Below, piece after piece: positions 38,160-48,231 of a DNA stretch of 64,000 nucleotides. Each line of letters begins with the position of its first letter. Position 1 is the first letter of the stretch. The position numbers and the translations under genes are program-made. A model generated the notes under the pieces. The model did not search any database. It was not told the DNA's origin and was given only the letters and a program-made list of their open reading frames with translations. Source of the DNA: Massilia sp. HP4 (GTDB lineage Bacteria > Pseudomonadota > Gammaproteobacteria > Burkholderiales > Burkholderiaceae_D); assembly GCF_005222695.1 (NCBI RefSeq), contig NZ_STGG01000048.1, positions 1 to 64,000 of the forward strand, given 5' to 3'.

Positions 38160-39083
38160 ATGAGTGATCGTGAACAAACCGTCGCCCTGCTGCAGTCGCT
38201 GTGCGCGCTGGAGGGCTATAACCTGACGCCGTTGCCGGATGTACGGCTGCTGCGCTCCGACCGCCCGCTGGCGCGCACGCCGGTGCTGTACGACCCGGGC
38301 ATCGTGATCGTCTGCCAGGGCAGCAAGCAGGGTTATTTCGGCGGCGAGGTGTATCGCTACGACGCCCAGCACTACTTGGCGGTGGCGGTGCCGGTGCCGT
38401 TCACGATGGAGACCCAGGCCAGCGCGGCCGAGCCGCTGCTGGCCATCTACCTGCACCTGGATTTCGAACTGGCGGCCGACGTGCTGCTCCAGATCCAGCA
38501 GCATGGCAGGCTGGCAGAGGCGGGTGCGCAAAGCATGGTCTCGACGCCGGTCGATGCGGCTTTTGCGGCGACCGTGCTGCGCCTGGTGCAGGCGCTGGCC
38601 GACCCCTTGGCGGCGGCGGTGCTGGGCCGCGGATTGTTGCGCGAGCTGTATTACCGCGTGCTGACCGGGGAGCAGGGCGGCGCCATGCGCGCTGCGTTGG
38701 CGCAGCAGGGCCGCTTCGGCAAGATCTTCAAGACCCTGCGCCGCATCCACGCGGCCTACCGCGAGCCGCTGACGGTGGAACAGCTGGCGCTGGACGCCGC
38801 CATGAGCGTGCCCACCTACCACCACCATTTCAAGGCGGTGACCGGCACCACGCCGATCCAGTATCTAAAATCGACCCGGCTGCACCAGGCGCGCCTGCTC
38901 ATGGTGCGCAACGAGCGCAGCGCGGCGGTCGCGGCGTCGGAAGTGGGTTATGAGAGCGCCTCGCAGTTCGGACGCGAGTTCAAGCGCCTGTTTGGCCTGA
39001 CCCCGGCGCAGGAAGCCAGGCGCATGCGCGCCAGCTTCGCCCTGCCGCCGCAGGCCAATCCGGTATTCGTGTCGTCGCATTGA
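38160..39083 (+). CDS. AraC-family transcriptional regulator
   Basis: A 307-residue regulator with an AraC-type N-terminal cupin-like domain (PVLYDPGIVIVCQGSKQGYFGGEVYRYD) and C-terminal double HTH (LALDAAMSVPTYHHHFKAVTGTTPIQYLKSTRL; AASEVGYESASQFGREFKRLFG). It is divergent from the SDR gene, which is the likely target. A short T/A-richer spacer of 87 bases holds both promoters. It converges with thiL after 6 bases. Confidence 0.92.
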   Translation: MSDREQTVALLQSLCALEGYNLTPLPDVRLLRSDRPLARTPVLYDPGIVIVCQGSKQGYFGGEVYRYDAQHYLAVAVPVPFTMETQASAAEPLLAIYLHLDFELAADVLLQIQQHGRLAEAGAQSMVSTPVDAAFAATVLRLVQALADPLAAAVLGRGLLRELYYRVLTGEQGGAMRAALAQQGRFGKIFKTLRRIHAAYREPLTVEQLALDAAMSVPTYHHHFKAVTGTTPIQYLKSTRLHQARLLMVRNERSAAVAASEVGYESASQFGREFKRLFGLTPAQEARRMRASFALPPQANPVFVSSH

Positions 39084-39089
39084 GACTGC

Positions 39090-40058
39090 CTACGTTCCGC
39101 TGAAGTGGTCCCAGCCTGTCAGCCCCAGGTCGAGCGGCGCGCCGTGCGCGTCGACCAGGCGCAGGCCGGGCGCGGCCTCGATCGTGCCGACCCGGGTGAC
39201 CGGTGTCGCGGCCTGCACCGCGGCCGCCAGCACTGCATCGCGTTGCCCCTCTGGCACCGTGAAGCACAGTTCGTAGTCGTCGCCGCCGGCCGTCGTGAAG
39301 CGGCGCCGCAGGTCGCGGCCTTGCCGCGCCAGCACCGGGCCGGCCGGCAGTGCGTCGACGTCGAGCGTGGCGCCGACGCTTGATGCCGCCAGGATGTGCC
39401 CGAGGTCGCCGATCAAACCATCCGAGATGTCGAGCGCCGCATGGGCGCATGGGGCCGCGGCCAGCGCCAGGCCCAGCGCCACGCGCGGCGTGGGCATGTG
39501 CAGCCTCGATGCGGCCTGCGCCTGCAGTGACGGGAAGAGCTCGACCTCTTTCCAATAGCCGGCCAGCGCCAGGCGCGCATCGCCCAGCGTGCCCGAGATC
39601 CAGATATCGTCGCCGGGGCGGGCCGCCGAGCGCCGGAGCGCGTGGCCGGGCGCAAGTTCACCGAACACGGTGATGCAGATATTGAGCGGGCCCTTGGTCG
39701 TGTCGCCGCCGATCAGTTCGCACTCATGCGCGTCGGCCAGCGCGAACAGGCCTTGCGAGAATCCTTCGAGCCACGCCGGGTCGGCCTGCGGCAGCGCCAG
39801 CGACAAGGTAAAAGCCACGGGCCGGGCGCCCATCGCGGCCAGGTCCGAGAGATTCACGGCCAGCGCCTTGTGGCCCAGCATGACAGGATCGGCGCCGGCG
39901 AAGAAATGCCGGTCTTCGACCAGCATGTCGGTCGAGATCGCGAGCTGGCGGTTGGGTGCGGGCGTGAGCAGTGCGCAGTCGTCGCCAATGCCGAGCGTGG
40001 CGCGTCCCTGGCGGTCGCGCTTGAAGTAGCGTTTGATGAGGTCGAATTCGGAAAGCAT
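39090..40058 (-). CDS. thiL: Thiamine-monophosphate kinase
   Basis: A 322-residue ATP-dependent kinase that makes thiamine diphosphate from thiamine monophosphate. Motifs: GIGDDCALL, STDMLVEDRHFF, NLSDLAAMGARP, GGDTTKGPLNI, ALDISDGLIGDLGHI and TAGGDDYELCF, which form the AIR-synthase-like metal and nucleotide site. Start at MLSEFDLIKRYF; the frame runs further upstream into the maeB promoter region but that part is not conserved-looking. It diverges from maeB. Confidence 0.94.
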   Translation of the reverse strand: MLSEFDLIKRYFKRDRQGRATLGIGDDCALLTPAPNRQLAISTDMLVEDRHFFAGADPVMLGHKALAVNLSDLAAMGARPVAFTLSLALPQADPAWLEGFSQGLFALADAHECELIGGDTTKGPLNICITVFGELAPGHALRRSAARPGDDIWISGTLGDARLALAGYWKEVELFPSLQAQAASRLHMPTPRVALGLALAAAPCAHAALDISDGLIGDLGHILAASSVGATLDVDALPAGPVLARQGRDLRRRFTTAGGDDYELCFTVPEGQRDAVLAAAVQAATPVTRVGTIEAAPGLRLVDAHGAPLDLGLTGWDHFSGT

Positions 40059-40136
40059 GGCGGCGATTGTACATGGGCGAGAAATGCTGCAACCGCACAT
40101 AGAAATGGCAGGTCGAATGGTAAAAATACGTAGCCA

Positions 40137-40161
40137 TTGACAACATGCTGTCTGATAGAAT
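40137..40161 (+). promoter_or_regulatory. Candidate maeB promoter
   Basis: An extended -10 TGATAGAAT (40153-40161) lies 37 bases before the ATG. A TTGACA upstream is only 13 bases from the hexamer, too close for a standard sigma70 spacer, so the extended -10 reading is preferred. AGGAAGG at 40182-40188 is the ribosome site. Confidence 0.35.
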
Positions 40162-40197
40162 CGAAAGCCCCGATTTGTTCCAGGAAGGCTGCCCAGC

Positions 40198-42510
40198 ATG
40201 GATTCGTCATCTGACAAAAAAGAAGAATTACGTCAGCAACTGCGTCAAGCAGCGCTCGAGTATCACCAGTTTCCCCGTCCCGGCAAGATCAGCGTGGCGC
40301 CGACCAAGGGCCTGCTGAACCAGCGCGACCTCGCGCTGGCCTATTCGCCGGGCGTGGCCGCGCCATGCGAAGAGATCGTCAAGGACCCGGCCAATGCCTA
40401 CAAGTACACCGCGCGCGGCAACCTGGTCGCCGTGATTTCCAACGGCACCGCCGTGCTGGGCCTGGGCAATATCGGCCCGCTGGCGTCGAAGCCGGTCATG
40501 GAAGGCAAGGGCGTGCTGTTCAAGAAGTTCGCCGCGATCGACGTGTTCGACATCGAGATCAACGAGACCGACCCCGATAAACTGGTCGACATCATCGCCG
40601 CGCTCGAACCGACCTTCGGCGGCGTGAACCTCGAAGACATCAAGGCGCCCGAGTGCTTCGACATCGAGCGCCGGCTGCGCGAGCGCATGAAGATCCCGGT
40701 CTTCCACGACGACCAGCACGGCACCGCGATCATCGTCGGCGCCGCCATCCTGAACGGCCTGAAGGTCGTCAACAAGAATCTCAAGGAATGCAAGCTGGTG
40801 GTCTCGGGCGCCGGCGCGGCCGCGCTGGCCTGCCTCGACCTGATCGTCGACCTGGGCTTCCCGATCGAGAACATCTTCGTCACCGACCTGGCCGGCGTGG
40901 TCTATAAAGGCCGCGTCGAATTGATGGACCCGGATAAGGAACGCTTCGCGCAAGACACGCCGCACCGTTCGCTGGCTGACGTCATTCCCGGCGCCGACAT
41001 CTTCCTGGGCCTGTCCGCCGGCGGCGTGCTCAAGCAGGACATGGTCGCCCAGATGGCCCCGAGCCCGCTGATCCTGGCGCTGGCCAACCCGAACCCCGAG
41101 ATCCTGCCCGAAGACGCGAAAGCGGTGCGCGGCGACGCCATCATCGCCACCGGCCGTTCGGACTACCCGAACCAGGTCAACAACGTCCTGTGCTTCCCGT
41201 ATATGTTCCGCGGCGCGCTGGACTGCGGCGCGACCACCATCACGCGCGAAATGGAAATCGCCGTGGTGCATGCTATCGCCGACCTGGCCCACGCCGAGCA
41301 GTCGGACATCGTGGCCTCGGCCTACGGCATCTCGAACCTGTCCTTCGGTCCGGAATACCTGATCCCGATGCCGTTCGATCCGCGCCTGTTGACGCATATC
41401 GCGCCGGCCGTGGCCAAGGCCGCGATGGACGGCGGCGTCGCCACCCGTCCGATCGAAGACCTGGAAGCCTACGCCGAGACCCTGCAGCAGTTCGTGTACC
41501 GCAGCGGCACCTTCATGAAGCCGCTGTTCACCGTGGCCAAGGCGGCGCCGAATGAACTGAAACGCATCGTCTACGCCGAGGGCGAGGACGAGCGCGTGCT
41601 GCGCGCGGTGCAGGTGGTGGTCGACGAAAAGCTGGCGCGCCCGATCCTGGTCGGCCGTCCGGCGGTGCTGGAGCAGCGCATCGAGAAATTCGGCCTGCGC
41701 CTCAAGCTGGGCGTGCACTTCGACGTGATCAATCCCGACTTCGACGAGCGCTATCGCGACTACTGGACCACCTATCACCAGATGGTGATGCGCAAGGGCG
41801 TGACCCCGGACCTGGCCAAGCTGGCCATGCGCCGCCGCCACACCCTGATCGGCGCCATGATGATCCACAAGGGCGAAGCCGACGGCATGATTTGCGGCAC
41901 CTACGGCACCACCCAGATGCACCTGGACTTCATCGACCAGGTGCTGGGCAAGCGCCCCGGCGCCAATGTGTACGCGGCGATGAACTTCATCATCACGCCG
42001 GAACGCCAGCTGGCGATGGTCGACACGCATGTGAACGAGAACCCGAACGCCGAGCAGCTGGCCGAGATCACGATCATGGCGGCCGAGGAGATGGAACGCT
42101 TCGGCATCGTGCCGCGCGCGGCCCTGCTGTCGCACTCGAACTTTGGCAGCGCCAATTCGGAATCGGCGCAAAAGATGCGCGCCGCCCTGGCCCTGGTGCA
42201 GCAGCAGAAGCCCGAGCTGGAAATCGACGGCGAGATGCACGGCGACGCCGCGCTCGACGTCAAGATGCGCGCCAAGATCATGCCGGAATCGACCCTGAAG
42301 GGCGAAGCCAACCTGCTGGTGCTGCCGAATATCGACGCCGCCAATATCTCGTACAACCTGGTCAAGACGGCGGCCGGCAACGGCATCGCCATCGGCCCGG
42401 TCCTGCTCGGCTGCGCGCGCGCCGTCCATATCCTGACCCCTTCGGCCACGGTGCGCAGGATCGTCAATATGACAGCCCTGGCCGTGGTGGATGCAGTTTC
42501 CCAGCGGTAA
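40198..42510 (+). CDS. maeB: NADP-dependent malic enzyme with phosphotransacetylase-like domain
   Basis: A 770-residue MaeB-type enzyme that decarboxylates malate to pyruvate with reduction of NADP+. The N-terminal 430 residues are the malic enzyme: [36 protein letters not shown] and the second nucleotide loop [15 protein letters not shown]. The C-terminal 320 residues are a phosphate acetyltransferase-like domain ([32 protein letters not shown] [12 protein letters not shown]), usually non-catalytic and regulatory (acetyl-CoA). The start has AGGAAGG nine bases upstream. A strong T-run terminator follows. Confidence 0.95.
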   Translation: MDSSSDKKEELRQQLRQAALEYHQFPRPGKISVAPTKGLLNQRDLALAYSPGVAAPCEEIVKDPANAYKYTARGNLVAVISNGTAVLGLGNIGPLASKPVMEGKGVLFKKFAAIDVFDIEINETDPDKLVDIIAALEPTFGGVNLEDIKAPECFDIERRLRERMKIPVFHDDQHGTAIIVGAAILNGLKVVNKNLKECKLVVSGAGAAALACLDLIVDLGFPIENIFVTDLAGVVYKGRVELMDPDKERFAQDTPHRSLADVIPGADIFLGLSAGGVLKQDMVAQMAPSPLILALANPNPEILPEDAKAVRGDAIIATGRSDYPNQVNNVLCFPYMFRGALDCGATTITREMEIAVVHAIADLAHAEQSDIVASAYGISNLSFGPEYLIPMPFDPRLLTHIAPAVAKAAMDGGVATRPIEDLEAYAETLQQFVYRSGTFMKPLFTVAKAAPNELKRIVYAEGEDERVLRAVQVVVDEKLARPILVGRPAVLEQRIEKFGLRLKLGVHFDVINPDFDERYRDYWTTYHQMVMRKGVTPDLAKLAMRRRHTLIGAMMIHKGEADGMICGTYGTTQMHLDFIDQVLGKRPGANVYAAMNFIITPERQLAMVDTHVNENPNAEQLAEITIMAAEEMERFGIVPRAALLSHSNFGSANSESAQKMRAALALVQQQKPELEIDGEMHGDAALDVKMRAKIMPESTLKGEANLLVLPNIDAANISYNLVKTAAGNGIAIGPVLLGCARAVHILTPSATVRRIVNMTALAVVDAVSQR

Positions 42511-42532
42511 GTTTTGAACGGCTGAGTTTGCC

Positions 42533-42572
42533 ACGCCTGGCCTGGCGCTCTTGCGCGAGGTCAGGCGTTTTT
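42533..42572 (+). terminator. Rho-independent terminator of maeB
   Basis: ACGCCTGGCCTGGCGC-TCTT-GCGCGAGGTCAGGCGT forms a 16-bp stem with one mismatch and one G-T pair, immediately followed by TTTTT. It lies 22 bases after the stop. Confidence 0.85.
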
Positions 42573-42660
42573 GTATCCACCTGTCGCTGTTTGTCATCCT
42601 GCAAAGACACTGGTAACAAACCGTAAGCGACCGGCGCGGCGCGTCATTTTCGGGTCATAA

Positions 42661-43845
<1,185 letters not shown>

Positions 43846-43846
43846 T

Positions 43847-44797
43847 ATGACGCGCCTGGCCACGGATGACGTTTCCGCTCTCGCGCCTCGGGCGACGGAA
43901 CGCGAAGGGGAGGGCCGCCGCGCCCTGATCACGGGCCTGCGCGGCTTCACCGGCCATTACCTGGCGCAAGAGCTTACGGCCGCAGGCTACCGTGTGTTCG
44001 GCACCGCGATGCCGGGCGACGAGCTCGGACCAGATATGTTCGCGGTCGACCTGTGCGACCGCGACGCGGTGGCCGCCATGGTCGCCGAAGCCAGGCCCGA
44101 TGTCGTGGCCCACCTGGCCGGCATCGCCTTCGTGGGCCATGCCAACGTCGAGGCGATCTACCGCGTCAACGTGGTCGGCACCCGCAACCTGCTCGAAGCG
44201 CTGAGCGCGGGGTCGCATCGTCCGACCAGCGTGCTGTTGGCCTCGTCGGCCAATATCTATGGCAACGCCAATGTGCCCGTCATCGACGAAAGCGTGCCGC
44301 CGGCCCCGGCCAACGACTATGCGGTCAGCAAGCTGGCGATGGAATACATGGCGCGCCTGTGGATGGACAAGCTGCCGATCACGATCGCGCGGCCATTCAA
44401 CTATACGGGCGTGGGCCAGGCAGAGAATTTCTTGCTGCCCAAGATCGTCAATCACTTCCGCCGCAACGAGAAACGCATCGAGCTGGGCAACCTCGCCATC
44501 GCCCGCGATTTCTCGGACGTGCGCATGGTGGCGCGCAGCTATCGCCGCCTGCTGGCGGCGGCGCCTGCGGGCGAAGCCTTCAATGTCTGCTCCGGGACCC
44601 CGCACTCGTTATCGAGCGTGATCGAGACGATGGGCGAGATCGCCGGCTATCGTATCGACGTGCAAGTCAACCCCGCCTTCGTGCGCGCCAACGACGTGCT
44701 GCAGCTGACCGGCAGCAATCGCAAGCTGGCCGCCGCGATCGGAGAATTGGCGCCGACCCCGCTGCATGAGACGCTGGATTGGATGTACAGGGCGTGA
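43847..44797 (+). CDS. rmd: GDP-6-deoxy-D-mannose (4-keto) reductase
   Basis: A 316-residue extended SDR that reduces GDP-4-keto-6-deoxymannose to GDP-D-rhamnose. Rossmann loop ITGLRGFTGHYLAQEL, HLAGIAFVGHANVEAIY, SSANIYGN with catalytic YAVSKLAMEY, and RPFNYTGVGQAENFLLPKIV fit Rmd rather than fucose synthase. It starts one base after gmd and overlaps the next gene by GTGA. The other substrate reading (GDP-6-deoxy-D-talose) cannot be excluded from sequence. Confidence 0.9.
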   Translation: MTRLATDDVSALAPRATEREGEGRRALITGLRGFTGHYLAQELTAAGYRVFGTAMPGDELGPDMFAVDLCDRDAVAAMVAEARPDVVAHLAGIAFVGHANVEAIYRVNVVGTRNLLEALSAGSHRPTSVLLASSANIYGNANVPVIDESVPPAPANDYAVSKLAMEYMARLWMDKLPITIARPFNYTGVGQAENFLLPKIVNHFRRNEKRIELGNLAIARDFSDVRMVARSYRRLLAAAPAGEAFNVCSGTPHSLSSVIETMGEIAGYRIDVQVNPAFVRANDVLQLTGSNRKLAAAIGELAPTPLHETLDWMYRA

Positions 44798-45933
44798 AAC
44801 CCGCAGTCATCAAGGTCGGGCTGGGGACCACCATGGTCGAGCCTGGCCTGACGGGCGGCCGGCTGGACGGCATCGGTGTCTATACCCGGGCCTTGATGCA
44901 GCACCTGCCGGCCACCGGCTGCAAGGTGGCGCCGTATTCCTGGCCGCGTCCGCGCCAGGGCCAGGCCGGCATCTCGATCGGCCAGGCTTTTCCCACATCG
45001 TTCGAAGCCGCGAGCCTGGTAGAGCTGGTGACGCCGGGTGCGCACCGGGTCCACATGCCGCTGGATATCTTCCACGCGACTGATTATCGCGTGGTGCGCA
45101 TGGATTGTCCGGTGGTGGCAACCCTGCACGACGCGCTGCCGATCAAGCACCCCGAATGGTGCAACCCGCGCCTGCGCAAGCTGAAGAACTGGCTACAGGT
45201 CAAGGCGGCGCGCAAGGCCGACCACGTGATCGCGGTGTCCCGGTTCGCGGTCGCGGAACTGGTCGAATGCTTCGGCATCGACGAGCGGCGCATCTCGGTC
45301 GTTCCCAATGGTGTCGACGAAGCGTGGCTGGCGGCGCCCGATCCACAAGCGGTCAGCGGTACCCTGGCGGCCTACGGCCTGCAGCCGGGTTATTTCCTTT
45401 TTGTTGGGACGCTGCAACCGCGCAAGAACCTCGAGCGCGTGCTCGAGGCCTACCTGGCGCTGCCTGCGCCGCTGCGCGCCGAGCGCGGCCTGGTCGTCGT
45501 CGGCGCTCCCGGCGCCCGCAGCGACAGCCTGGCGGCGGCGCTCAGGGCGGCGCGGGCCGCGGGCGAGAACGTGGCCTGGCTCGATCGCCTGACCGACGAT
45601 GCGCAATTGCGCCACCTGTATGCCGGCGCCGGCGTGTTCGTCTTTCCATCCCTGTATGAAGGCTATGGCATTCCGGTACTGGAAGCCTTTGCCTCGAACG
45701 TGCCGGTGGTGACGTCGACGGTGACCTCGCTGCCCGAGGTGGCGGGCGAGGCGGCCTTGCTGGTCGACCCGCTGTCGCGTGGCGCCATCGGTGACGCCAT
45801 GCGCATCCTGGCCACCGACCCTGTTGCGCGCGCGCGCTGTATCGGCGCCGGACGCGCCCGCGCCGAACAACTGACATGGCAAAACACCGCACGCCTGACG
45901 GCAGAGGTGTACCGTGCCGTCCTTTCGCAGTAA
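44794..45933 (+). CDS. Family 4 glycosyltransferase (WbpY/WbdB-like)
   Basis: A 379-residue GT-B enzyme. The start is the GTG overlapping the rmd stop (GTGA), giving VKPAVIKVGLG. Donor-site blocks are FVGTLQPRKNLERVLEAY, the EX7E-type FPSLYEGYGIPVLEAFASNVPVVTS and LPEVAGEAALLVDP. N-terminal GGRLDGIGVYTRAL binds the acceptor side. Position after gmd-rmd suggests a D-rhamnosyl (or mannosyl) transferase for a surface polysaccharide. The specific linkage is inference. Confidence 0.88.
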   Translation: MKPAVIKVGLGTTMVEPGLTGGRLDGIGVYTRALMQHLPATGCKVAPYSWPRPRQGQAGISIGQAFPTSFEAASLVELVTPGAHRVHMPLDIFHATDYRVVRMDCPVVATLHDALPIKHPEWCNPRLRKLKNWLQVKAARKADHVIAVSRFAVAELVECFGIDERRISVVPNGVDEAWLAAPDPQAVSGTLAAYGLQPGYFLFVGTLQPRKNLERVLEAYLALPAPLRAERGLVVVGAPGARSDSLAAALRAARAAGENVAWLDRLTDDAQLRHLYAGAGVFVFPSLYEGYGIPVLEAFASNVPVVTSTVTSLPEVAGEAALLVDPLSRGAIGDAMRILATDPVARARCIGAGRARAEQLTWQNTARLTAEVYRAVLSQ

Positions 45934-45945
45934 GCTGAGCTGATT

Positions 45946-47139
45946 ATGCGTGTCCTTCATTTCTACAAGACCTACCACCCCGATTCCGTGGGCGGGGTCG
46001 AACAGGTGATCCGCCAGATGTGCGTGGGCACCGGCCGCCTCGGCGTGACCAATACCGTGCTGTCGCTGTCGCGCCACGACAACCTGGTCCCGTTCGAGTT
46101 CGAAGGCCATATGGTGCACCGCGTGCCGCTCAATGCCGAAATCGCCTCCAACGCCATCTCGGTGCAGTCGATCGGCGCGCTGGCGCGCCTGGCGAAGCAG
46201 GCCGATGTCGTGCACTACCACTTCCCGTGGCCGTTCATGGACCTGGCCCACTTCATGGCCCGGGTCGACAAGCCGACGGTGGTCACTTACCACTCCGACA
46301 TCGTGCGCCAGCGCCACCTGCTGCGCCTGTACCAGCCGCTCAAGCACCGCTTCCTGAGAAGCGTCGATGCGATCGTCGCGACCTCGCCCAACTACCTGGG
46401 CTCGTCGACCGTGCTGGCGCGCTATCCTGCGAAGACCACGGTCATTCCCTTCGGCCTGGATCGCGACACCTATCCCCAGCCCGACCCGGCCCGCCTGGCG
46501 CACTGGCGCGAGCGGGTGGGCCCCAAATTCTTCCTGTTCGTGGGCGTGCTGCGCTACTACAAGGGCCTGCACATTCTGCTCGAGGCCGCGAAAGGCACCG
46601 ACTATCCGATCGTGATCGTCGGCGCCGGCCCCATCGAGCAAGAGCTCAAGGAGCAGGCTGCGCGCCTGGGCCTGTCGAACGTGATGTTCGTCGGCGCGAT
46701 CGATGAACCCGACAAGGTCGCGCTGCTGACCCTGAGCTATGCCGTCGCCTTCCCGTCGCACCTGCGCTCGGAAGCCTTCGGCATCTCGCTGCTCGAGGGC
46801 GCGATGTACGGCAAGCCCATGATCTCGAGCGAGATCGGCACCGGCACCACCTATATCAACGTCGATGGCGACACCGGCCTGGTGGTGCCGCCGTCCGACG
46901 CCACGGCGCTGCGCGCCGCGATGCGCACCTTGTGGGAAAACCCGGACATGGCGCGCGCCATGGGCCGGCGCGCTGAGCAGCGCTATGAAGAGTTGTTCAC
47001 GTCCGAGAAGATGGCGGCCAATTACACGGCGCTGTACCACGAGCTGGTGGCAAGGCGCGCCGTCAAACCAAGCGACGCGGTCGCGGAAGATAAGGATGCC
47101 GAGGCCGTAGGGTCGGCGGCTCCGCCGCCGACGCGGTGA
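45946..47139 (+). CDS. Family 4 glycosyltransferase (WbpZ/WbdC-like)
   Basis: A 397-residue GT-B enzyme. It begins MRVLHFYKTYHPDSVGGVEQVI, and HFPWPFMDLAHF, TYHSDIVRQ, YQPLKHRFLRSVDAIVATSPNYL, FVGVLRYYKGLHILLEA and FPSHLRSEAFGISLLEGAMYGKP closely resemble the WbpZ/WbdC type acting early in D-rhamnan or mannan O-chain assembly. It starts 12 bases after the preceding transferase. The last 12 residues (EAVGSAAPPPTR) are encoded by a copy of the interspersed palindromic repeat, so its natural C-terminus has probably been replaced or extended by repeat insertion. Confidence 0.88.
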   Translation: MRVLHFYKTYHPDSVGGVEQVIRQMCVGTGRLGVTNTVLSLSRHDNLVPFEFEGHMVHRVPLNAEIASNAISVQSIGALARLAKQADVVHYHFPWPFMDLAHFMARVDKPTVVTYHSDIVRQRHLLRLYQPLKHRFLRSVDAIVATSPNYLGSSTVLARYPAKTTVIPFGLDRDTYPQPDPARLAHWRERVGPKFFLFVGVLRYYKGLHILLEAAKGTDYPIVIVGAGPIEQELKEQAARLGLSNVMFVGAIDEPDKVALLTLSYAVAFPSHLRSEAFGISLLEGAMYGKPMISSEIGTGTTYINVDGDTGLVVPPSDATALRAAMRTLWENPDMARAMGRRAEQRYEELFTSEKMAANYTALYHELVARRAVKPSDAVAEDKDAEAVGSAAPPPTR

Positions 47140-47144
47140 TCGTT
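47107..47144 (-). repeat. REP-like palindromic repeat, inverted copy B
   Basis: The reverse complement of the unit at 1-38 and 47181-47218 (about 34 of 38 identical), with GGCGGC-TCC-GCCGCC as its own internal hairpin. It overlaps the last codons and stop of the GT4 gene. With copy C it makes an inverted pair separated by 36 bases. Confidence 0.8.
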
Positions 47145-47180
47145 AACCACAAGATCATCCGGCGCGAAAATGGAGCCGCC

Positions 47181-47218
47181 AACCATCACCGCGTCGGCGG
47201 CATAGCCGCCAACCCTAC
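47181..47218 (+). repeat. REP-like palindromic repeat, copy C
   Basis: Same orientation as copy A at the window start, 36 of 38 identical. It lies 17 bases past the stop of the minus-strand HD-GYP gene, so each converging transcript ends in one copy. Confidence 0.8.
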
Positions 47219-47235
47219 GATCATCGAGAGGCCGG

Positions 47236-48231
47236 TCAGGCCGTCTCGGCCCAGCGCAGCCTGATCTCGCGAATCGCCGGCATCTGGTCGGCGAACAGGT
47301 CCACCAATTGCGGATCGAAGTGGCGGCCCTTCTGCTCGCGCAGGAAATTCACCGCATCTTCCTCGGTCCAGGCTTTCTTGTAGGGCCGCACCGAGGTCAG
47401 CGCGTCGAACACGTCGGCGATCGCCACGATCCTGCCCACCAGCGGAATATCCTCGCCGGCCAGCCCGTGCGGGTAGCCGCTGCCATCGTATTTCTCGTGA
47501 TGGGTCAGTGCGATCTGGCGCGCCAGCGCCAGCATGCCGCCATCGTGCTCGCCGATGATCTCGGCGCCGATCGTCACGTGGCCCTGCATGATCTTCCATT
47601 CGTCCGGATCGAGCGGCCCCGGTTTTTGCAGGATGCGGTCGGGGATGCCGATCTTGCCGACGTCGTGCATCGGCGCCGCATGCAGCAGGTCGTCGGCTTC
47701 GATCTCGGTCATGCCGGCGGCGATGCCGAGGATGCGCGAGAAGTGGCTCATGCGGATCACGTGCAGGCCGGTCTCGTTGTCCTTGTACTCGGCCGCCAGG
47801 CCCAGGCGCTGCACGATCTCCAGGCGGCTGGCGCGCAGCTCTTCCATGCGCACCAGCGACAGGTGGGTGCGCACCCGGGCGCGCACCACGGGCGGGCTGA
47901 CCGGCTTGGTGATGTAGTCGACCGCGCCGGCCTCGAAGCCTTCGACTTCGTCGGCGGTCTCGGTCAGGGCGGTGACGAAGATCACCGGCACCGAGGCGGT
48001 GGCGGGATGCGCCTTGAGGGCGGCGCACACTTCGTAGCCCGACATCCCGGGCATCATCACGTCCAGCAGCACCAGGTCGGGCTGCTCCTGGCGCGCCAGT
48101 TCGAGCGCGCGCGCGCCGTCCTTGGCAAACAGCAGGCGATAGTGGTCCTGCAGGATCTGGCGCAGCAACTGCAGGTTGCTGGCTTCGTCGTCGACCGCGA
48201 GGATCAGCGGGCGGGTATTCGGTTGGCTCAT
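47236..48231 (-). CDS. Receiver-HD-GYP response regulator
   Basis: A 331-residue RpfG-type protein: receiver (AVDDEASNLQLLRQIL; Asp in LLDVMMPGMSG), then an HD-GYP c-di-GMP phosphodiesterase domain with HDVGKIGIPD, ALTHHEKYDGSGYPHGLAGEDI and VADVFDALTS-like IADVFDALTS. The metal-binding HD and GYP motifs are intact. The start overlaps the stop of the MHYT hybrid kinase (ATGA), so that kinase with its Hpt domain is the likely phosphodonor. Phosphorylation would be expected to change c-di-GMP breakdown. Confidence 0.95.
   Translation of the reverse strand: MSQPNTRPLILAVDDEASNLQLLRQILQDHYRLLFAKDGARALELARQEQPDLVLLDVMMPGMSGYEVCAALKAHPATASVPVIFVTALTETADEVEGFEAGAVDYITKPVSPPVVRARVRTHLSLVRMEELRASRLEIVQRLGLAAEYKDNETGLHVIRMSHFSRILGIAAGMTEIEADDLLHAAPMHDVGKIGIPDRILQKPGPLDPDEWKIMQGHVTIGAEIIGEHDGGMLALARQIALTHHEKYDGSGYPHGLAGEDIPLVGRIVAIADVFDALTSVRPYKKAWTEEDAVNFLREQKGRHFDPQLVDLFADQMPAIREIRLRWAETA

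Noticed and set aside
40137..40142. TTGACA taken as a -35 for maeB
   Set aside because: The nearest good -10 is only 13 bases away; the extended -10 explanation is more likely.
40228..42597. Minus-strand frame opposite maeB
   Set aside because: His-rich shadow; maeB is unambiguous.
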